From: Spirochaetota bacterium
GTDB lineage: Bacteria; Spirochaetota; UBA4802; UBA5550
Assembly (NCBI GenBank): GCA_017999915.1
Contig: JAGNKX010000020.1
Coordinates: 26,701-90,700 of the forward strand
Length of the DNA: 64,000 nucleotides
Direction: 5' to 3'
How positions within the stretch are numbered: the first letter of the stretch is position 1; the number at the start of each line of letters is the position of its first letter. Both the position numbers and the translations under genes were made by a program. Under the pieces are notes generated by a model. That model was not told where the DNA came from. It made no database searches and saw only the letters and a list, made by a program, of their open reading frames with translations. Positions 15,109-23,494 of this stretch are shown one piece after another.

Positions 15109-16602
15109 TTAAAACTTGAACGAGGGAAGCAGCTTCAGGGCTTCCTCGGCCTTTCCCTCGATTTTAAGCTTCCCCTGTATGAAGGCCATCTGCACTTTTT
15201 TCTTCTTTAAAAGAATGGCGCCCCATGTCCCCGCAGGCGCGGCCATGACGCAGACCGGGTTTTCCGGGATGGCCCCTTCGGTCACGACGGCTTTTCCATT
15301 CTTAATGATGAGGGAATAGCGCCTCTCGGGCTGGCCGCCGTCGGGGAGGAGCCGGATCCCGAAGGCCGTTTCCCAGCCTTCGACCGCGCCGGGATCGTAT
15401 CGTTCCGGAAGATCCATGACCAGGCTCCCTGCCTGGGCGGCGTACCGCGAATCTCCGCTCCCGATGCCAAGGCGTTCGAGGAGCCCCTTGCGGGGGGTCC
15501 TGGATTTAATATCCCTGCTGATCATGCGGCGGGTAAAGCGTCCGGGGAAACGGCTATCGAGCTCTTCGAGGTAAACCTCGCGGCGCAGGCGGTTCGATTT
15601 CTGAACTGCCAGGGAGAATTTCAGTATCTCCCGCCCCTCAACGGCCGAAAGGCTCGGCGCTTCCCTGCCCAGTATCGCCCCGATGAAGTTGCGCGTCGAT
15701 CCCTTGAAACCTTCGACCCAATCGTCGCCAGGCACCGCTATATCTTTCCATTTCCCGTTGAAATAGCTGATGGCCGGGCATTTCTTTATGTTCCCGGTGC
15801 AGCGATTGATCAGGATGATCCCCTGTGTGCCGGTTATCTCTATCCATTCGTCATTGGCATAATAATGTGAAGGGATCGCAAGGTCCGGTTCGTGGCAGTA
15901 TTCGCACATCCCGAAGGCGGCCGTATCACGGTATTTCCACATGATCGCGGCAGGGCTGTCCACGACGCCGTCCAGGGATTCGATCCAGGCGGTGACACGC
16001 TCGGCCGCGCCCATGAGGAACCACGCCGTGGCCCAGAGGTGGTGACCGTGGTCGAAGGTCTGGAGCCCGCGTCCCTCCTGGGCTTCGCGCACCCGCCATT
16101 CCCACGCTGACGGCGGTATTAGCCATCCGCCGGTGCCGCTGATGAGCTTTATGCGGATGTTGGTGGGCGTCCCGATCTGCCCTTCGGCGATCATGCGCTT
16201 TGCAGCAACGATGGGCGGATAGAAAACGTAGTTGTCCGACACCTTGAGCACTTTGCCCGCGGCTTTCGCGGCGCTGATCATCCGGTCGGCGCTCTCCAGG
16301 GTGTTGGCCATCGGCTTCTGGACCGCCACATGCTTGCCGGCCCTGAGGGCCTGGATCGTCATCTCCTCGTGGAACATCGTCGGGGTGAGTATCTCAACGG
16401 CGTCGATGGCCGGGTCCGCCAGCATATCCTCGTAACACGTGTAATGCTTTTTCACGGCCCATTCCTTTTTTCTGCGAAGGGCGGTTCCCTCGTCGGTGTC
16501 GCACACCGCGAGGAGTACCGCGTCGCGGTTTTTCACATAACCGGGAAAATGCACATCGGCGATCCTTCCCGCACCGGCGAATCCCACCCGTATTTTTTTC
16601 AT
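15109..16602 (-). CDS. Gfo/Idh/MocA oxidoreductase fused to SCP2 domain
   Basis: Two-domain protein of 497 residues. Residues 1-380 are an NAD(P)-dependent Gfo/Idh/MocA dehydrogenase: Rossmann motif VGFAGAGRIADVHFPG, VEILTPTMFHEEMTIQALRAGKHVAVQKPMANT (catalytic Lys-Pro) and a C-terminal sheet domain with QTFDHGHHLWATAWFLMG. From about 385 the sequence becomes an SCP2-like lipid/sterol carrier domain: RYSLIIKNGKAVVTEG, GTWGAILLKKKKVQMAFIQGKLKIEGKAEEALKLLPSF, closely echoing the free SCP2 protein at 37.8 kb. The fusion is unusual and suggests a hydrophobic or CoA-linked substrate. Start ATG 16602 has GGAG eight bases upstream; it begins 31 bp after the IolD-like gene and is last in the operon. 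Confidence 0.82.
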   Translation of the reverse strand: MKKIRVGFAGAGRIADVHFPGYVKNRDAVLLAVCDTDEGTALRRKKEWAVKKHYTCYEDMLADPAIDAVEILTPTMFHEEMTIQALRAGKHVAVQKPMANTLESADRMISAAKAAGKVLKVSDNYVFYPPIVAAKRMIAEGQIGTPTNIRIKLISGTGGWLIPPSAWEWRVREAQEGRGLQTFDHGHHLWATAWFLMGAAERVTAWIESLDGVVDSPAAIMWKYRDTAAFGMCEYCHEPDLAIPSHYYANDEWIEITGTQGIILINRCTGNIKKCPAISYFNGKWKDIAVPGDDWVEGFKGSTRNFIGAILGREAPSLSAVEGREILKFSLAVQKSNRLRREVYLEELDSRFPGRFTRRMISRDIKSRTPRKGLLERLGIGSGDSRYAAQAGSLVMDLPERYDPGAVEGWETAFGIRLLPDGGQPERRYSLIIKNGKAVVTEGAIPENPVCVMAAPAGTWGAILLKKKKVQMAFIQGKLKIEGKAEEALKLLPSFKF

Positions 16603-16633
16603 ATCCGTGACTCCATTGGCGTTATTTAACCGA

Positions 16634-18505
16634 TTACAGGCCGATGCGGTGATGCTCGGCCTGCACCCGTTCGCACCAGTTGCCGACGTTCCAGTCGCCG
16701 AAGACGCCCATGCCCGAAAGCTCGTTGGGCCCCGCGTACACCGGCACGTGGACCACCGAGAGGCCGCGGTGCGAGGCCGCTTCGGCGAGGGCCGCGCGGA
16801 GAGCGGCGACGGTGTCGCCGCCGTATATCCCCCGGACGCCGCCGACCGCGCTCGCCATGGCGGCGTAGTCCACGGCAACGGCGTCGCTGGTGCGGTATTC
16901 GCTCCCGTACTGTGCCAGCTGGAGGCCGGTGATGGCCGCCATCCGGCGGTTGTCGAATATCACGATACAGCCGCGGGCGCCGTGCTGGGAAGCGTCGATG
17001 AGGATCTGCGGGTTCATCATGAAGCTGCCGTCGCCGCAGAAGGCGACCGGATAGACGTCGCAGAGGGCCGAGAGGAAGACCGCGGAAGACGCGAACCCCA
17101 TGTAGGAGGAGCCGGTGTCGGTCATGGTCATGCCCTCGCGCTCGTCCTCGACGATCTGGAATCCGTTGGCCTGCACGTCGCCGGCGTCGAAGAGCTTGAG
17201 TGCGCCCATCGCGTCAGCGTGTTCGCACACGGTTTTGATGGCGACCGGCTGGGTGAGTATCTCTTTTTTCCAGACCTCGTCGTACAGGGGCGGGCATTCA
17301 TAGCGGGCCTTCTTGAAGCGCTCCCACTCGGCGCGTTTTGAAAAAAGCTCGCTGGCCCATTGGGACGAGCCGTCCCGCTGCACGCGACCGAGGCCCTTCA
17401 GGCGCTCGATCCAGAGACGCAGGTTCGTTTTGGCGTCACCGATTATGCTCACCGACCTGTTGTAGTGCCCGGCGTGGAGCGGCTCGGTGTTGAAGTTGAT
17501 TACGGATCGGGCGTTCCTCCATGCCGTGCCCGAAGAGTCCCACTGGCACACGGCGCGGGCGCCGATGATGACGGCGAGGTCGGCCTCGTTCATCGCGAAA
17601 TTCCCCGACAGGGACCCCTTGGAGCCGCCCACTGTCATGTGGCGCGGCTCGGAGTAGGGGACGATGCCGCTGGCGTTGGGACCGGCCACGATGGCCGCGT
17701 CGAGGAGCCTCGCGAGCTCGGTTATTTCGGCGCCGCAGCCCCTGGCTCCCTGGCCGATCTTGATGGTGACGCGCCGCCCGTGTTCCGCAGCTTCCGAGGC
17801 GCGCCGGAACAAGTCTTCGTCCGCGCAGGCCAACCGCTGCGGCGCCGGGGCCTCAGGAAGCTCGAGTATATTGAAGCTCTTCATTAACACAGGCTGGACG
17901 TTCATTGGCGCGAGGAGGAAAAAGGGACGGCCGAAACCGGGGTTCCCGGTCGCCGCTGCTCCCCTGCGGAGGGCAGCGACTACGCTCCAGGGCTCGAAGA
18001 GGGAGTAGGCGTCACCCATGACGCCGCAGAGCCTGAGGAAGAGTCCCTGCTCCTCCCTGGGCACCTGCTGCATGTTGAAGCCCTCGCCGTGGGTCGTCTC
18101 GTCGCCGTAGATGTGGTATACGCCGGCGCCGTTGGAGGCGGCGCAGAGGGAGCCCGCGAAGGCGTGGAGGGCTCCGGGCCCGATGGAGGTGATGACCGCG
18201 GCGGTTTCGCCGGTGCGCAGTTTCAGTGCCGTGGCGGCGTGGGACGCGGCTGTCTCGTGGCGGAAGTTGAAGGTGCGCACGACTCCCTCCGCTTCGTACA
18301 CGCGAAGAACCTCGGCGATGTCAGTGCTCCCGTGGCCGAATATGGCGCAGTACCGGGTGACGCCCTGGCGGTGCAGGCCGAGGACGATCGCCTCGGAAAC
18401 GCTGATGTCAGCGAATTGGCTCATGGCGCCGGCCTTCACCGCGGCGTCTATCGTGCCGTAACGGGCGAGGGCGCGGGCCCGTTCGATGCGTGCGGATATC
18501 TCCAT
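16634..18505 (-). CDS. TPP-dependent enzyme, IolD-like
   Basis: Thiamine-diphosphate enzyme of the acetolactate-synthase/IolD group, 623 residues. IolD hydrolyses the trihydroxycyclohexanedione of inositol breakdown. The cofactor-activating Glu is in FNFRHETAASHAATALK; the second TPP motif is CGDGSFMMNPQILIDASQHGARG followed by FDNRRM. FGHGSTDIAEVL resembles the 'FGHG' start of IolD rather than 'GxPGG' of acetolactate synthases. Domains: Pyr about 40-200, central about 225-370, PP about 430-600. Neighbours (a Gfo/Idh/MocA dehydrogenase and an isomerase-like protein) also match an inositol-like scheme, but no IolB, IolC, IolE or IolJ is seen, so the ring substrate may differ. It starts nine bases after the RpiB-like gene ends. 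Confidence 0.8.
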   Translation of the reverse strand: MEISARIERARALARYGTIDAAVKAGAMSQFADISVSEAIVLGLHRQGVTRYCAIFGHGSTDIAEVLRVYEAEGVVRTFNFRHETAASHAATALKLRTGETAAVITSIGPGALHAFAGSLCAASNGAGVYHIYGDETTHGEGFNMQQVPREEQGLFLRLCGVMGDAYSLFEPWSVVAALRRGAAATGNPGFGRPFFLLAPMNVQPVLMKSFNILELPEAPAPQRLACADEDLFRRASEAAEHGRRVTIKIGQGARGCGAEITELARLLDAAIVAGPNASGIVPYSEPRHMTVGGSKGSLSGNFAMNEADLAVIIGARAVCQWDSSGTAWRNARSVINFNTEPLHAGHYNRSVSIIGDAKTNLRLWIERLKGLGRVQRDGSSQWASELFSKRAEWERFKKARYECPPLYDEVWKKEILTQPVAIKTVCEHADAMGALKLFDAGDVQANGFQIVEDEREGMTMTDTGSSYMGFASSAVFLSALCDVYPVAFCGDGSFMMNPQILIDASQHGARGCIVIFDNRRMAAITGLQLAQYGSEYRTSDAVAVDYAAMASAVGGVRGIYGGDTVAALRAALAEAASHRGLSVVHVPVYAGPNELSGMGVFGDWNVGNWCERVQAEHHRIGL

Positions 18506-18514
18506 GGGTCCTCC

Positions 18515-19144
18515 TTATTTCAACCGTGAGCTAATGGCGTCCCTGAGGGCGGCATCGGCCAGGGTGTCGAGACCGATGGTTTCCATGACGCCGGGAAATT
18601 CCAGCACCGGCCGGATGACCGCTTCGTCGATGCCGGCCACGATCTCAGGAAAGGGCCGGTGCGCCGTCTTTGATACGGCGGCGAGCAGGGCCCTGCTTTT
18701 TTTCTGGGATTCGCTCCGGTGCGCCGGGTATCCGGCCCCGAATTCAACGCTGAAGAGCCGGTCGAAGATGAAACGGAGATTCACGTCCCCGGCCCATCCG
18801 TATCCGTACAGGAGGGGAAGGGAGATGCAGTTGCCCCCGTTGATCTGGCCGAAGAGCCAGGCGTCAGGGCCGCTTGCGATGAGGCCGCAGAATACGCCCG
18901 GATACTGGGAAGCCGATATCAGGAAGCCCTCGCCGGTGCCGCAGCCGCCCACGACGAGATCGGCCCGGCCCGCGTTAAGGAGCAGGGCGGCCAGGAAGCC
19001 GGTGTTGATATAGGTGAGCTCCGGCTTCTGGTCCGCCGATTTCATGGCGGCGTTGATTATCCTGTGGCCCCGCCCCTCCAGGGCCGCCACGATGGCGGGG
19101 TTTTGCGCCACGGCGCTGATTTCATTTACGACTGCGATGTTCAT
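18515..19144 (-). CDS. RpiB/LacA/LacB-family protein
   Basis: 209 residues related to ribose-5-phosphate isomerase B and galactose-6-phosphate isomerase. The key region ADLVVGGCGTGEGFLISASQYPGVFCGL parallels the RpiB active-site loop (GI-LICGTGIGMSI-AANK), with the Cys of the CGTG motif retained. NGGNCISLPL corresponds to the conserved N-x-x-N-x-L-x-L stretch. The C-terminal 90 residues are longer than in RpiB (about 150 residues), so the enzyme may act on another sugar or a cyclitol-derived acid. It sits between the IolD-like and BKACE genes with 9 and 22 bp gaps. Confidence 0.75.
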   Translation of the reverse strand: MNIAVVNEISAVAQNPAIVAALEGRGHRIINAAMKSADQKPELTYINTGFLAALLLNAGRADLVVGGCGTGEGFLISASQYPGVFCGLIASGPDAWLFGQINGGNCISLPLLYGYGWAGDVNLRFIFDRLFSVEFGAGYPAHRSESQKKSRALLAAVSKTAHRPFPEIVAGIDEAVIRPVLEFPGVMETIGLDTLADAALRDAISSRLK

Positions 19145-19166
19145 GGCTGTTTTCCTTATAGTATAA

Positions 19167-20003
19167 TTAACGCTTCAAGCCGAGGATGGCCCGCGCTTCA
19201 TCGGGTGTCGCGATGTCGCGGCCGATCTCCCTCGATATTTTTACAAGCCTTTCGACGAACTGCGCGTTGCCTGACGCCGGCTCACCCTTCCGGAAATAGA
19301 CGTTATCCTCGAGCCCTACCCGCGCGTGGCCGCCGGTCAGGATGGCCATCACGTTCATTCCCATCTGCCACCGGCCGATGCCGGTGACGTTGAATACCGA
19401 CCCTTCCGGCAGGTGCCCGATCATGGTGATCAGATTTTTCGGCGTACCCTTGTATCCGCCCATGCCGTCGACGCCCATGACGCAGTTGATGTAGTACGGC
19501 TTCGCCAGCAGGTTCTTCGCGATAAGGTTTTCGACTTCGCCGAACATCGACGGGTTGTACACCTCCATCTCCGGCTTGATTCCGCGCTTGAGCATCTCCG
19601 CTGCGAAGGCCTCGATCTCCGGCCTGTGGTTCATGAACGGCAGCTCCGCCTTTTCCTTCCCGGTGAAGAACACGATGGATCCCATGTTGAGCGATCCCAT
19701 CTCCGGGGCAGCGTCCAGGCCTGAAAGGCGCTCCTTGATGGGGATGCCGGGCCCGCCGGTCGTGTTCTGTATGACGACGGGGCAACGGGCCCGGATGCCG
19801 CTGTTTATCTCCGAGAATATCGCCGGGTCGCCCACGCCTTTGCCCTGCCGGTCGCGCGCGTGAAGGTGCACGATGGCGGCGCCGGCGTTATAGCAGGCCA
19901 CGGCGTCTTTGATTATCTCGTCAGGCTGCTCCGGAAGGGCCGGGTTGGCCTCCTTGCCGTGTATGCCGCCGGTCAGGGCGGCCGTTATGATCAGTTTTTC
20001 CAT
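19167..20003 (-). CDS. BKACE-family beta-keto acid cleavage enzyme
   Basis: Member of the BKACE (DUF849, Kce) family: Zn-dependent condensation of a beta-keto acid with acetyl-CoA, giving acetoacetate and a CoA ester. 278 residues; ATG 20003 follows AGGAGG. The start LIITAALTGGIHGKEANPALPEQPDEI, then AGAAIVHLHARD (Zn-binding His-x-His), NTTGGPG, LNMGS and the C-terminal GGHARVGLEDNVYF are all family hallmarks. Family members in lysine fermentation act on 3-keto-5-aminohexanoate; others act on dehydrocarnitine or other keto acids, so substrate is open. It overlaps the end of the acyl-CoA synthetase gene by 13 bases, implying translational coupling. Confidence 0.9.
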   Translation of the reverse strand: MEKLIITAALTGGIHGKEANPALPEQPDEIIKDAVACYNAGAAIVHLHARDRQGKGVGDPAIFSEINSGIRARCPVVIQNTTGGPGIPIKERLSGLDAAPEMGSLNMGSIVFFTGKEKAELPFMNHRPEIEAFAAEMLKRGIKPEMEVYNPSMFGEVENLIAKNLLAKPYYINCVMGVDGMGGYKGTPKNLITMIGHLPEGSVFNVTGIGRWQMGMNVMAILTGGHARVGLEDNVYFRKGEPASGNAQFVERLVKISREIGRDIATPDEARAILGLKR

Positions 20004-22141
20004 GGCAGAGGGTTCCTCCTGGATTTTCTGACGGCTCCCCAGCGCACCAGGGCCCGGGCCGCCGCCACCCACTCGATCACGGAATCGTACAGGGGAACGC
20101 CCGCCCTGTTGAGGCGCCCGCGCATGAGCTCCGTGTAGGGACCGCCGGCGGCGCAGCAGACGATCGGCTTTGCCCGGGCGGAGCTCAGGGAGGCGAGGAC
20201 GTCCACGATAGTCTCGTCGAGGGGCGAATTCTGAAAAACGAAAAAAGGCATGATGATGTCGACGTTATCGTCGCCGGCCAGGGTTTCCAAGACGAGCCGG
20301 TAATCGGCGGCTGTGGCCGAGCCGGTGACGTCAACGGGATTTTCCACCAGGTAAAAGAAGCTGAATCGGCTGCGCATCCGGTCCACCGAGGCCCGGGAGA
20401 GCTTCACCAGCTCGATGCCGCTGTCGGGAAAGAGGTCGATGGCGTTCACCATCGGACCGGCCCCGTTTGATACGAGGGCGGCGCGGTTGCCGCGGGCGGC
20501 CGGCTGAAGAGACAGGGCCTCGCAGGCGGCGAAGCATTCATGGAAGCTGTCGGTCAGGACTGCCCCCGCGGTCCCGAGGGCGCCCCTGTAGACGTGATAG
20601 GTGCCGCCGTAGGCGCCGGTGTGGGACACCGACGCCCGCGCCGAAACCGGGTTCCTGCCGGTCTTGAACACAACCACCGGCTTGTCCCGGGCGACAGATT
20701 CCCTGACCGCTGCGAGGAATTTATTTCCGTCGGAGAGCCCCTCGATGTAGCTGCCGATCACCGACGTGTCGGGATCACCGGCGAGGAAGGAAATGAGGTC
20801 TCCCTCATCGACGTCGGCGCGGTTACCGTAGCTTACCATCTTGGCGATGCCGGTGCGGCAGGCCTTTTCAAGGAAGGCGCAGCCCCAGGTCCCGCTCTGG
20901 GTGATGAAGCTCACGGCTCCCCGGGGCGGGCGCTCCAGCCGTTCTTTCGGATAGAAGAAGGAATCAAAGCGGCTCGCGCCGTCGAAGCATCCGATGCAGT
21001 TGGGCCCGATGATCCTCACGTCGTGCTCCCGGGCCAGGGAGCGGATTTCCTCTTCGAGCTTCGCGCGGCCTCCGCCCAGTTCCCGCCCGCCCCCGGAAAT
21101 GACGATGGCGTTATGGCAGCCCAGGGCGGCCATGGCGCGGATGACATCGGGAAGCATGGCCAGGTCGACGATGACAATGACCAGGTCCGGAGCCGCGGGG
21201 AGCGCGTCAAGGGACGGATAGCAGGTCATCCCGAGGATCTCCCGCGCGTTGGGATTGACGGGATATATGGTCCTCTCGCCCGGCGCGGACGTCAGCGAGT
21301 CAAGGATGATGTTGCCGATCTTTCCCGGCGTCGCCGAAGCTCCCAGGACGGCGATGCTCTTCGGCCTGAAAAAATTCTCCAGGTGGCCGGTCCTGATCGT
21401 TCCCCCGGCGGCGCTGTGAGGGTCACGGCCCCGGCGGAGGACCATTTTCGCGTCAACGACGACGCAGCCGTCGGGCCGCGCGATGACCGGATTGAAATCG
21501 ACCGATTCATACCAGTGAGCGGCGTCCGCGCCGAACCGGCCGATGGCGCCGATTGTACCGGCAAGGGCCTTCATGTCGATCCGTTCGGATCCCCTGAAGC
21601 CGGCCAGGAGGGGACGGGCTTTCAGCTCATCTATCATGGCGGTGATGTCTTTCTTTGAAACGGGGAGGGGGCGAAAGGATACATCTTTGAATAAATCCGT
21701 ATAGACGCCGCCCAGTCCTATCATCATGACCGGGCCGAATACCTCGTCGTGCTGGAGGCCGACGATCATCTCAACACCGGGCGGGCATTGCTCTTCCACG
21801 AGTATCCCCGCGTACCCGGCGACTTTTTTCTTTTTAAAGATAGTGTCCATTGCGGCGAATTCCGATTTCAGGCGGGACGCGCTTTCGACGCCGAGGCGGA
21901 CGCCGCCCAGCTCTGTCTTGTGGAGCACCATGTCGGAGACCAGTTTCATGGCGTAGGGTGGCCGAACGGTTTTGCTGAAGCGGACAGCCTCACCCGGAGA
22001 GAGGCAGAGACGGCCGGAGGGGACCGGTATTCCGTACTGGCGGAGCATATCCTTCATCACCGGCTCGGGAAGTATGACGCTTCCGGCCGAGAGAGATTCC
22101 CCGCATATATTATCCAATGCCTGCCTGGCGCTGTTATTCAT
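19991..22141 (-). CDS. ADP-forming acyl-CoA synthetase, beta-alpha order
   Basis: NDP-forming acyl-CoA synthetase (acetate:CoA ligase family), 716 residues. It converts acyl-CoA, ADP and phosphate to acid, CoA and ATP, or the reverse. The N-terminal 235 residues form the ATP-grasp (beta) domain (PYAMKLVSDMVLHKTELGGVRLG; GLGGVYTDLFKDVSFRPLP). Residues about 255-345 are the CoA-binding Rossmann domain (RPKSIAVLGASATPGKIGN) and the rest is the ligase domain, with the phospho-His in ASVSHTGAYGG. Most fused relatives are alpha then beta; here the order is reversed. ATG 22141 is preferred to an in-frame TTG overlapping the cupin end. It follows the cupin closely and overlaps BKACE, so it probably harvests ATP from the pathway's CoA ester. 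Confidence 0.88.
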   Translation of the reverse strand: MNNSARQALDNICGESLSAGSVILPEPVMKDMLRQYGIPVPSGRLCLSPGEAVRFSKTVRPPYAMKLVSDMVLHKTELGGVRLGVESASRLKSEFAAMDTIFKKKKVAGYAGILVEEQCPPGVEMIVGLQHDEVFGPVMMIGLGGVYTDLFKDVSFRPLPVSKKDITAMIDELKARPLLAGFRGSERIDMKALAGTIGAIGRFGADAAHWYESVDFNPVIARPDGCVVVDAKMVLRRGRDPHSAAGGTIRTGHLENFFRPKSIAVLGASATPGKIGNIILDSLTSAPGERTIYPVNPNAREILGMTCYPSLDALPAAPDLVIVIVDLAMLPDVIRAMAALGCHNAIVISGGGRELGGGRAKLEEEIRSLAREHDVRIIGPNCIGCFDGASRFDSFFYPKERLERPPRGAVSFITQSGTWGCAFLEKACRTGIAKMVSYGNRADVDEGDLISFLAGDPDTSVIGSYIEGLSDGNKFLAAVRESVARDKPVVVFKTGRNPVSARASVSHTGAYGGTYHVYRGALGTAGAVLTDSFHECFAACEALSLQPAARGNRAALVSNGAGPMVNAIDLFPDSGIELVKLSRASVDRMRSRFSFFYLVENPVDVTGSATAADYRLVLETLAGDDNVDIIMPFFVFQNSPLDETIVDVLASLSSARAKPIVCCAAGGPYTELMRGRLNRAGVPLYDSVIEWVAAARALVRWGAVRKSRRNPLPWKN

Positions 22142-22148
22142 TGGCTGC

Positions 22149-22544
22149 TCACTTTTTTTTCCGGGCGTCTTCAATGTTCTGCCTGATGTAATCGGTTGAA
22201 ATGGCCGGGACGAATACGCATGCTATCTGCAGTGGTTCCGAACCGGTGTTCATGGTTTTATGAAGGACCCCGGGAGGAGCGTACATGGCGACGCCCGGTT
22301 TAAGATCATGCTCGACGCCGTCAAGCCATGCCTTTCCATTGCCTGACATGAAAATCATGAGTTCCCCCGCTTCAGCGTGGGTATGAAAATCAGTGCAGCC
22401 GCCGTTGGGGGCCAGGGTGGAAAGAAGGAACGTGAAGCCCTTTACAGACGGGTCGATGTCGGGAGAGAGGAGGAATTTTATTTCCCGTTCAAAGGGCCTA
22501 TCAATTTTTGATCCATTGATTTCGGAAAAATCGATAAAGGGCAT
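22149..22544 (-). CDS. Cupin-domain protein
   Basis: Single-domain cupin of 131 residues, first gene of the operon. Motif 1 reads DFHTHAEAGELMIFMSGNG (metal-binding His-x-His and Glu) and motif 2 APPGVLHKTMNTG (third His). The 3-His-1-Glu metal set is complete, so an isomerase, dioxygenase or sugar-binding role is possible. In sugar-acid operons such cupins often act as isomerases or as ligand sensors; which applies here is unknown. The ribosome-binding site is strong (AGGGAGG before the ATG). It is divergent from the IclR gene. Confidence 0.85.
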   Translation of the reverse strand: MPFIDFSEINGSKIDRPFEREIKFLLSPDIDPSVKGFTFLLSTLAPNGGCTDFHTHAEAGELMIFMSGNGKAWLDGVEHDLKPGVAMYAPPGVLHKTMNTGSEPLQIACVFVPAISTDYIRQNIEDARKKK

Positions 22545-22702
22545 GATAACCTCCCTTTGGTTAATTTTATATGTATAATATACAATATTATTGCATAATT
22601 TGCAATAAATTAATTGATTTTTTTAAAAATTTTTATATCATAGTATATAAGAATCTTTAATTTAATAAAAATCTTTATATATCTGAAATAAATATAATCA
22701 CA
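22545..22702. promoter_or_regulatory. Divergent promoter with two palindromes, IclR operators
   Basis: 158 bp, very AT-rich, between the cupin-first operon and the IclR gene. Two perfect inverted repeats lie close together: TGTATA-A-TATACA (22572-22584), and TTATTGCA, five bases, TGCAATAA (22588-22608). Both lie just before the cupin ribosome-binding site, in the position of an operator. IclR binding is inferred from adjacency. Confidence 0.6.
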
Positions 22703-23473
22703 ATGGCAAATAATACAATACAATCCCTTGACCGGGGCCTGAAGATTCTAACCATCCTTGGCTCGTCCGATCAGCCCCTATCGCTAAATGAAATTGCGGG
22801 CCATTTTACCATCGACCGCTCATCGGTATTCAGGCTGATATCAACCCTTGTGCGAAATAATTTTGTACAGCAGGACGCGGAAACCAAGAAATACACCCTC
22901 GGTTTCAGGTTCATGGAGCTTGCCGGTTCATTCAACGAACAGGCAAAAATCGAAAGCGTCATCAGGCCGATCATATCGCGCATATGCGCCGCCACGAAAC
23001 AGAACACCCACCTGGCCGTTCTCGAAGGCGCCGACGTGGTGTTTCTCGCCGTGGAGCAGCCCCGTGAGAGCATCAGCGTTAACATCGCGGTGGGAACCCG
23101 TGAGCCTGCGATTGCCACGGCCCTCGGCAAGGCCATTCTGTCCTTTCGAGATGGCGAAAGCCTGTCGACTCTCCTCGATGGCGCCGATTTGCGGCCATAC
23201 ACGGAGCGGTCCATCCTCTCGAAAGAAACCCTGCTCGATGAACTTGCCAGGGCGAGGAAAGAACGGATAGCCTTTGACCGGGAGGAATACAAAAGCGGCA
23301 TCGTGTGCATCGCGGCGCCAGTCGTCAATTATCGCGGCGAAGCCCTGTATTCGATCGGCATATCGGGGCCGTCCGGTTTGATGATGCCGCGCATCGATGA
23401 TTTTGCCCGGATCGTCCGGGACGCGGGGATCGAAGCTTCTTCGAAATACGGATACACCGGCGGCATGGAATAA
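22703..23473 (+). CDS. IclR-family transcriptional regulator
   Basis: 256 residues, full-length IclR architecture. An N-terminal winged helix (TIQSLDRGLKILTILGSS, then LSLNEIAGHFTIDRSSVFRLISTL with the 'R-S-S-V-x-R-L-x-x-T-L' recognition helix) precedes a C-terminal ligand-binding domain (ALGKAILSF; ERIAFDREEYKSGIVCIAAPVVNYRGEALYSIGISGP). The start is within six bases of the usual family start; the upstream sequence is AT-rich with no clear Shine-Dalgarno. It is divergent from the six-gene operon and probably controls it in response to a pathway acid; it may also affect the glycosidase genes, which converge from the far side. Confidence 0.93.
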   Translation: MANNTIQSLDRGLKILTILGSSDQPLSLNEIAGHFTIDRSSVFRLISTLVRNNFVQQDAETKKYTLGFRFMELAGSFNEQAKIESVIRPIISRICAATKQNTHLAVLEGADVVFLAVEQPRESISVNIAVGTREPAIATALGKAILSFRDGESLSTLLDGADLRPYTERSILSKETLLDELARARKERIAFDREEYKSGIVCIAAPVVNYRGEALYSIGISGPSGLMMPRIDDFARIVRDAGIEASSKYGYTGGME

Positions 23474-23494
23474 TCATCGGGAAAAAGGACCGGG

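Noticed and set aside
16603..16878. N-terminal extension of the Gfo/Idh/MocA gene
   Set aside because: It overlaps the 3' end of the IolD-like gene in another frame, and the Rossmann motif begins right after the ATG at 16602.
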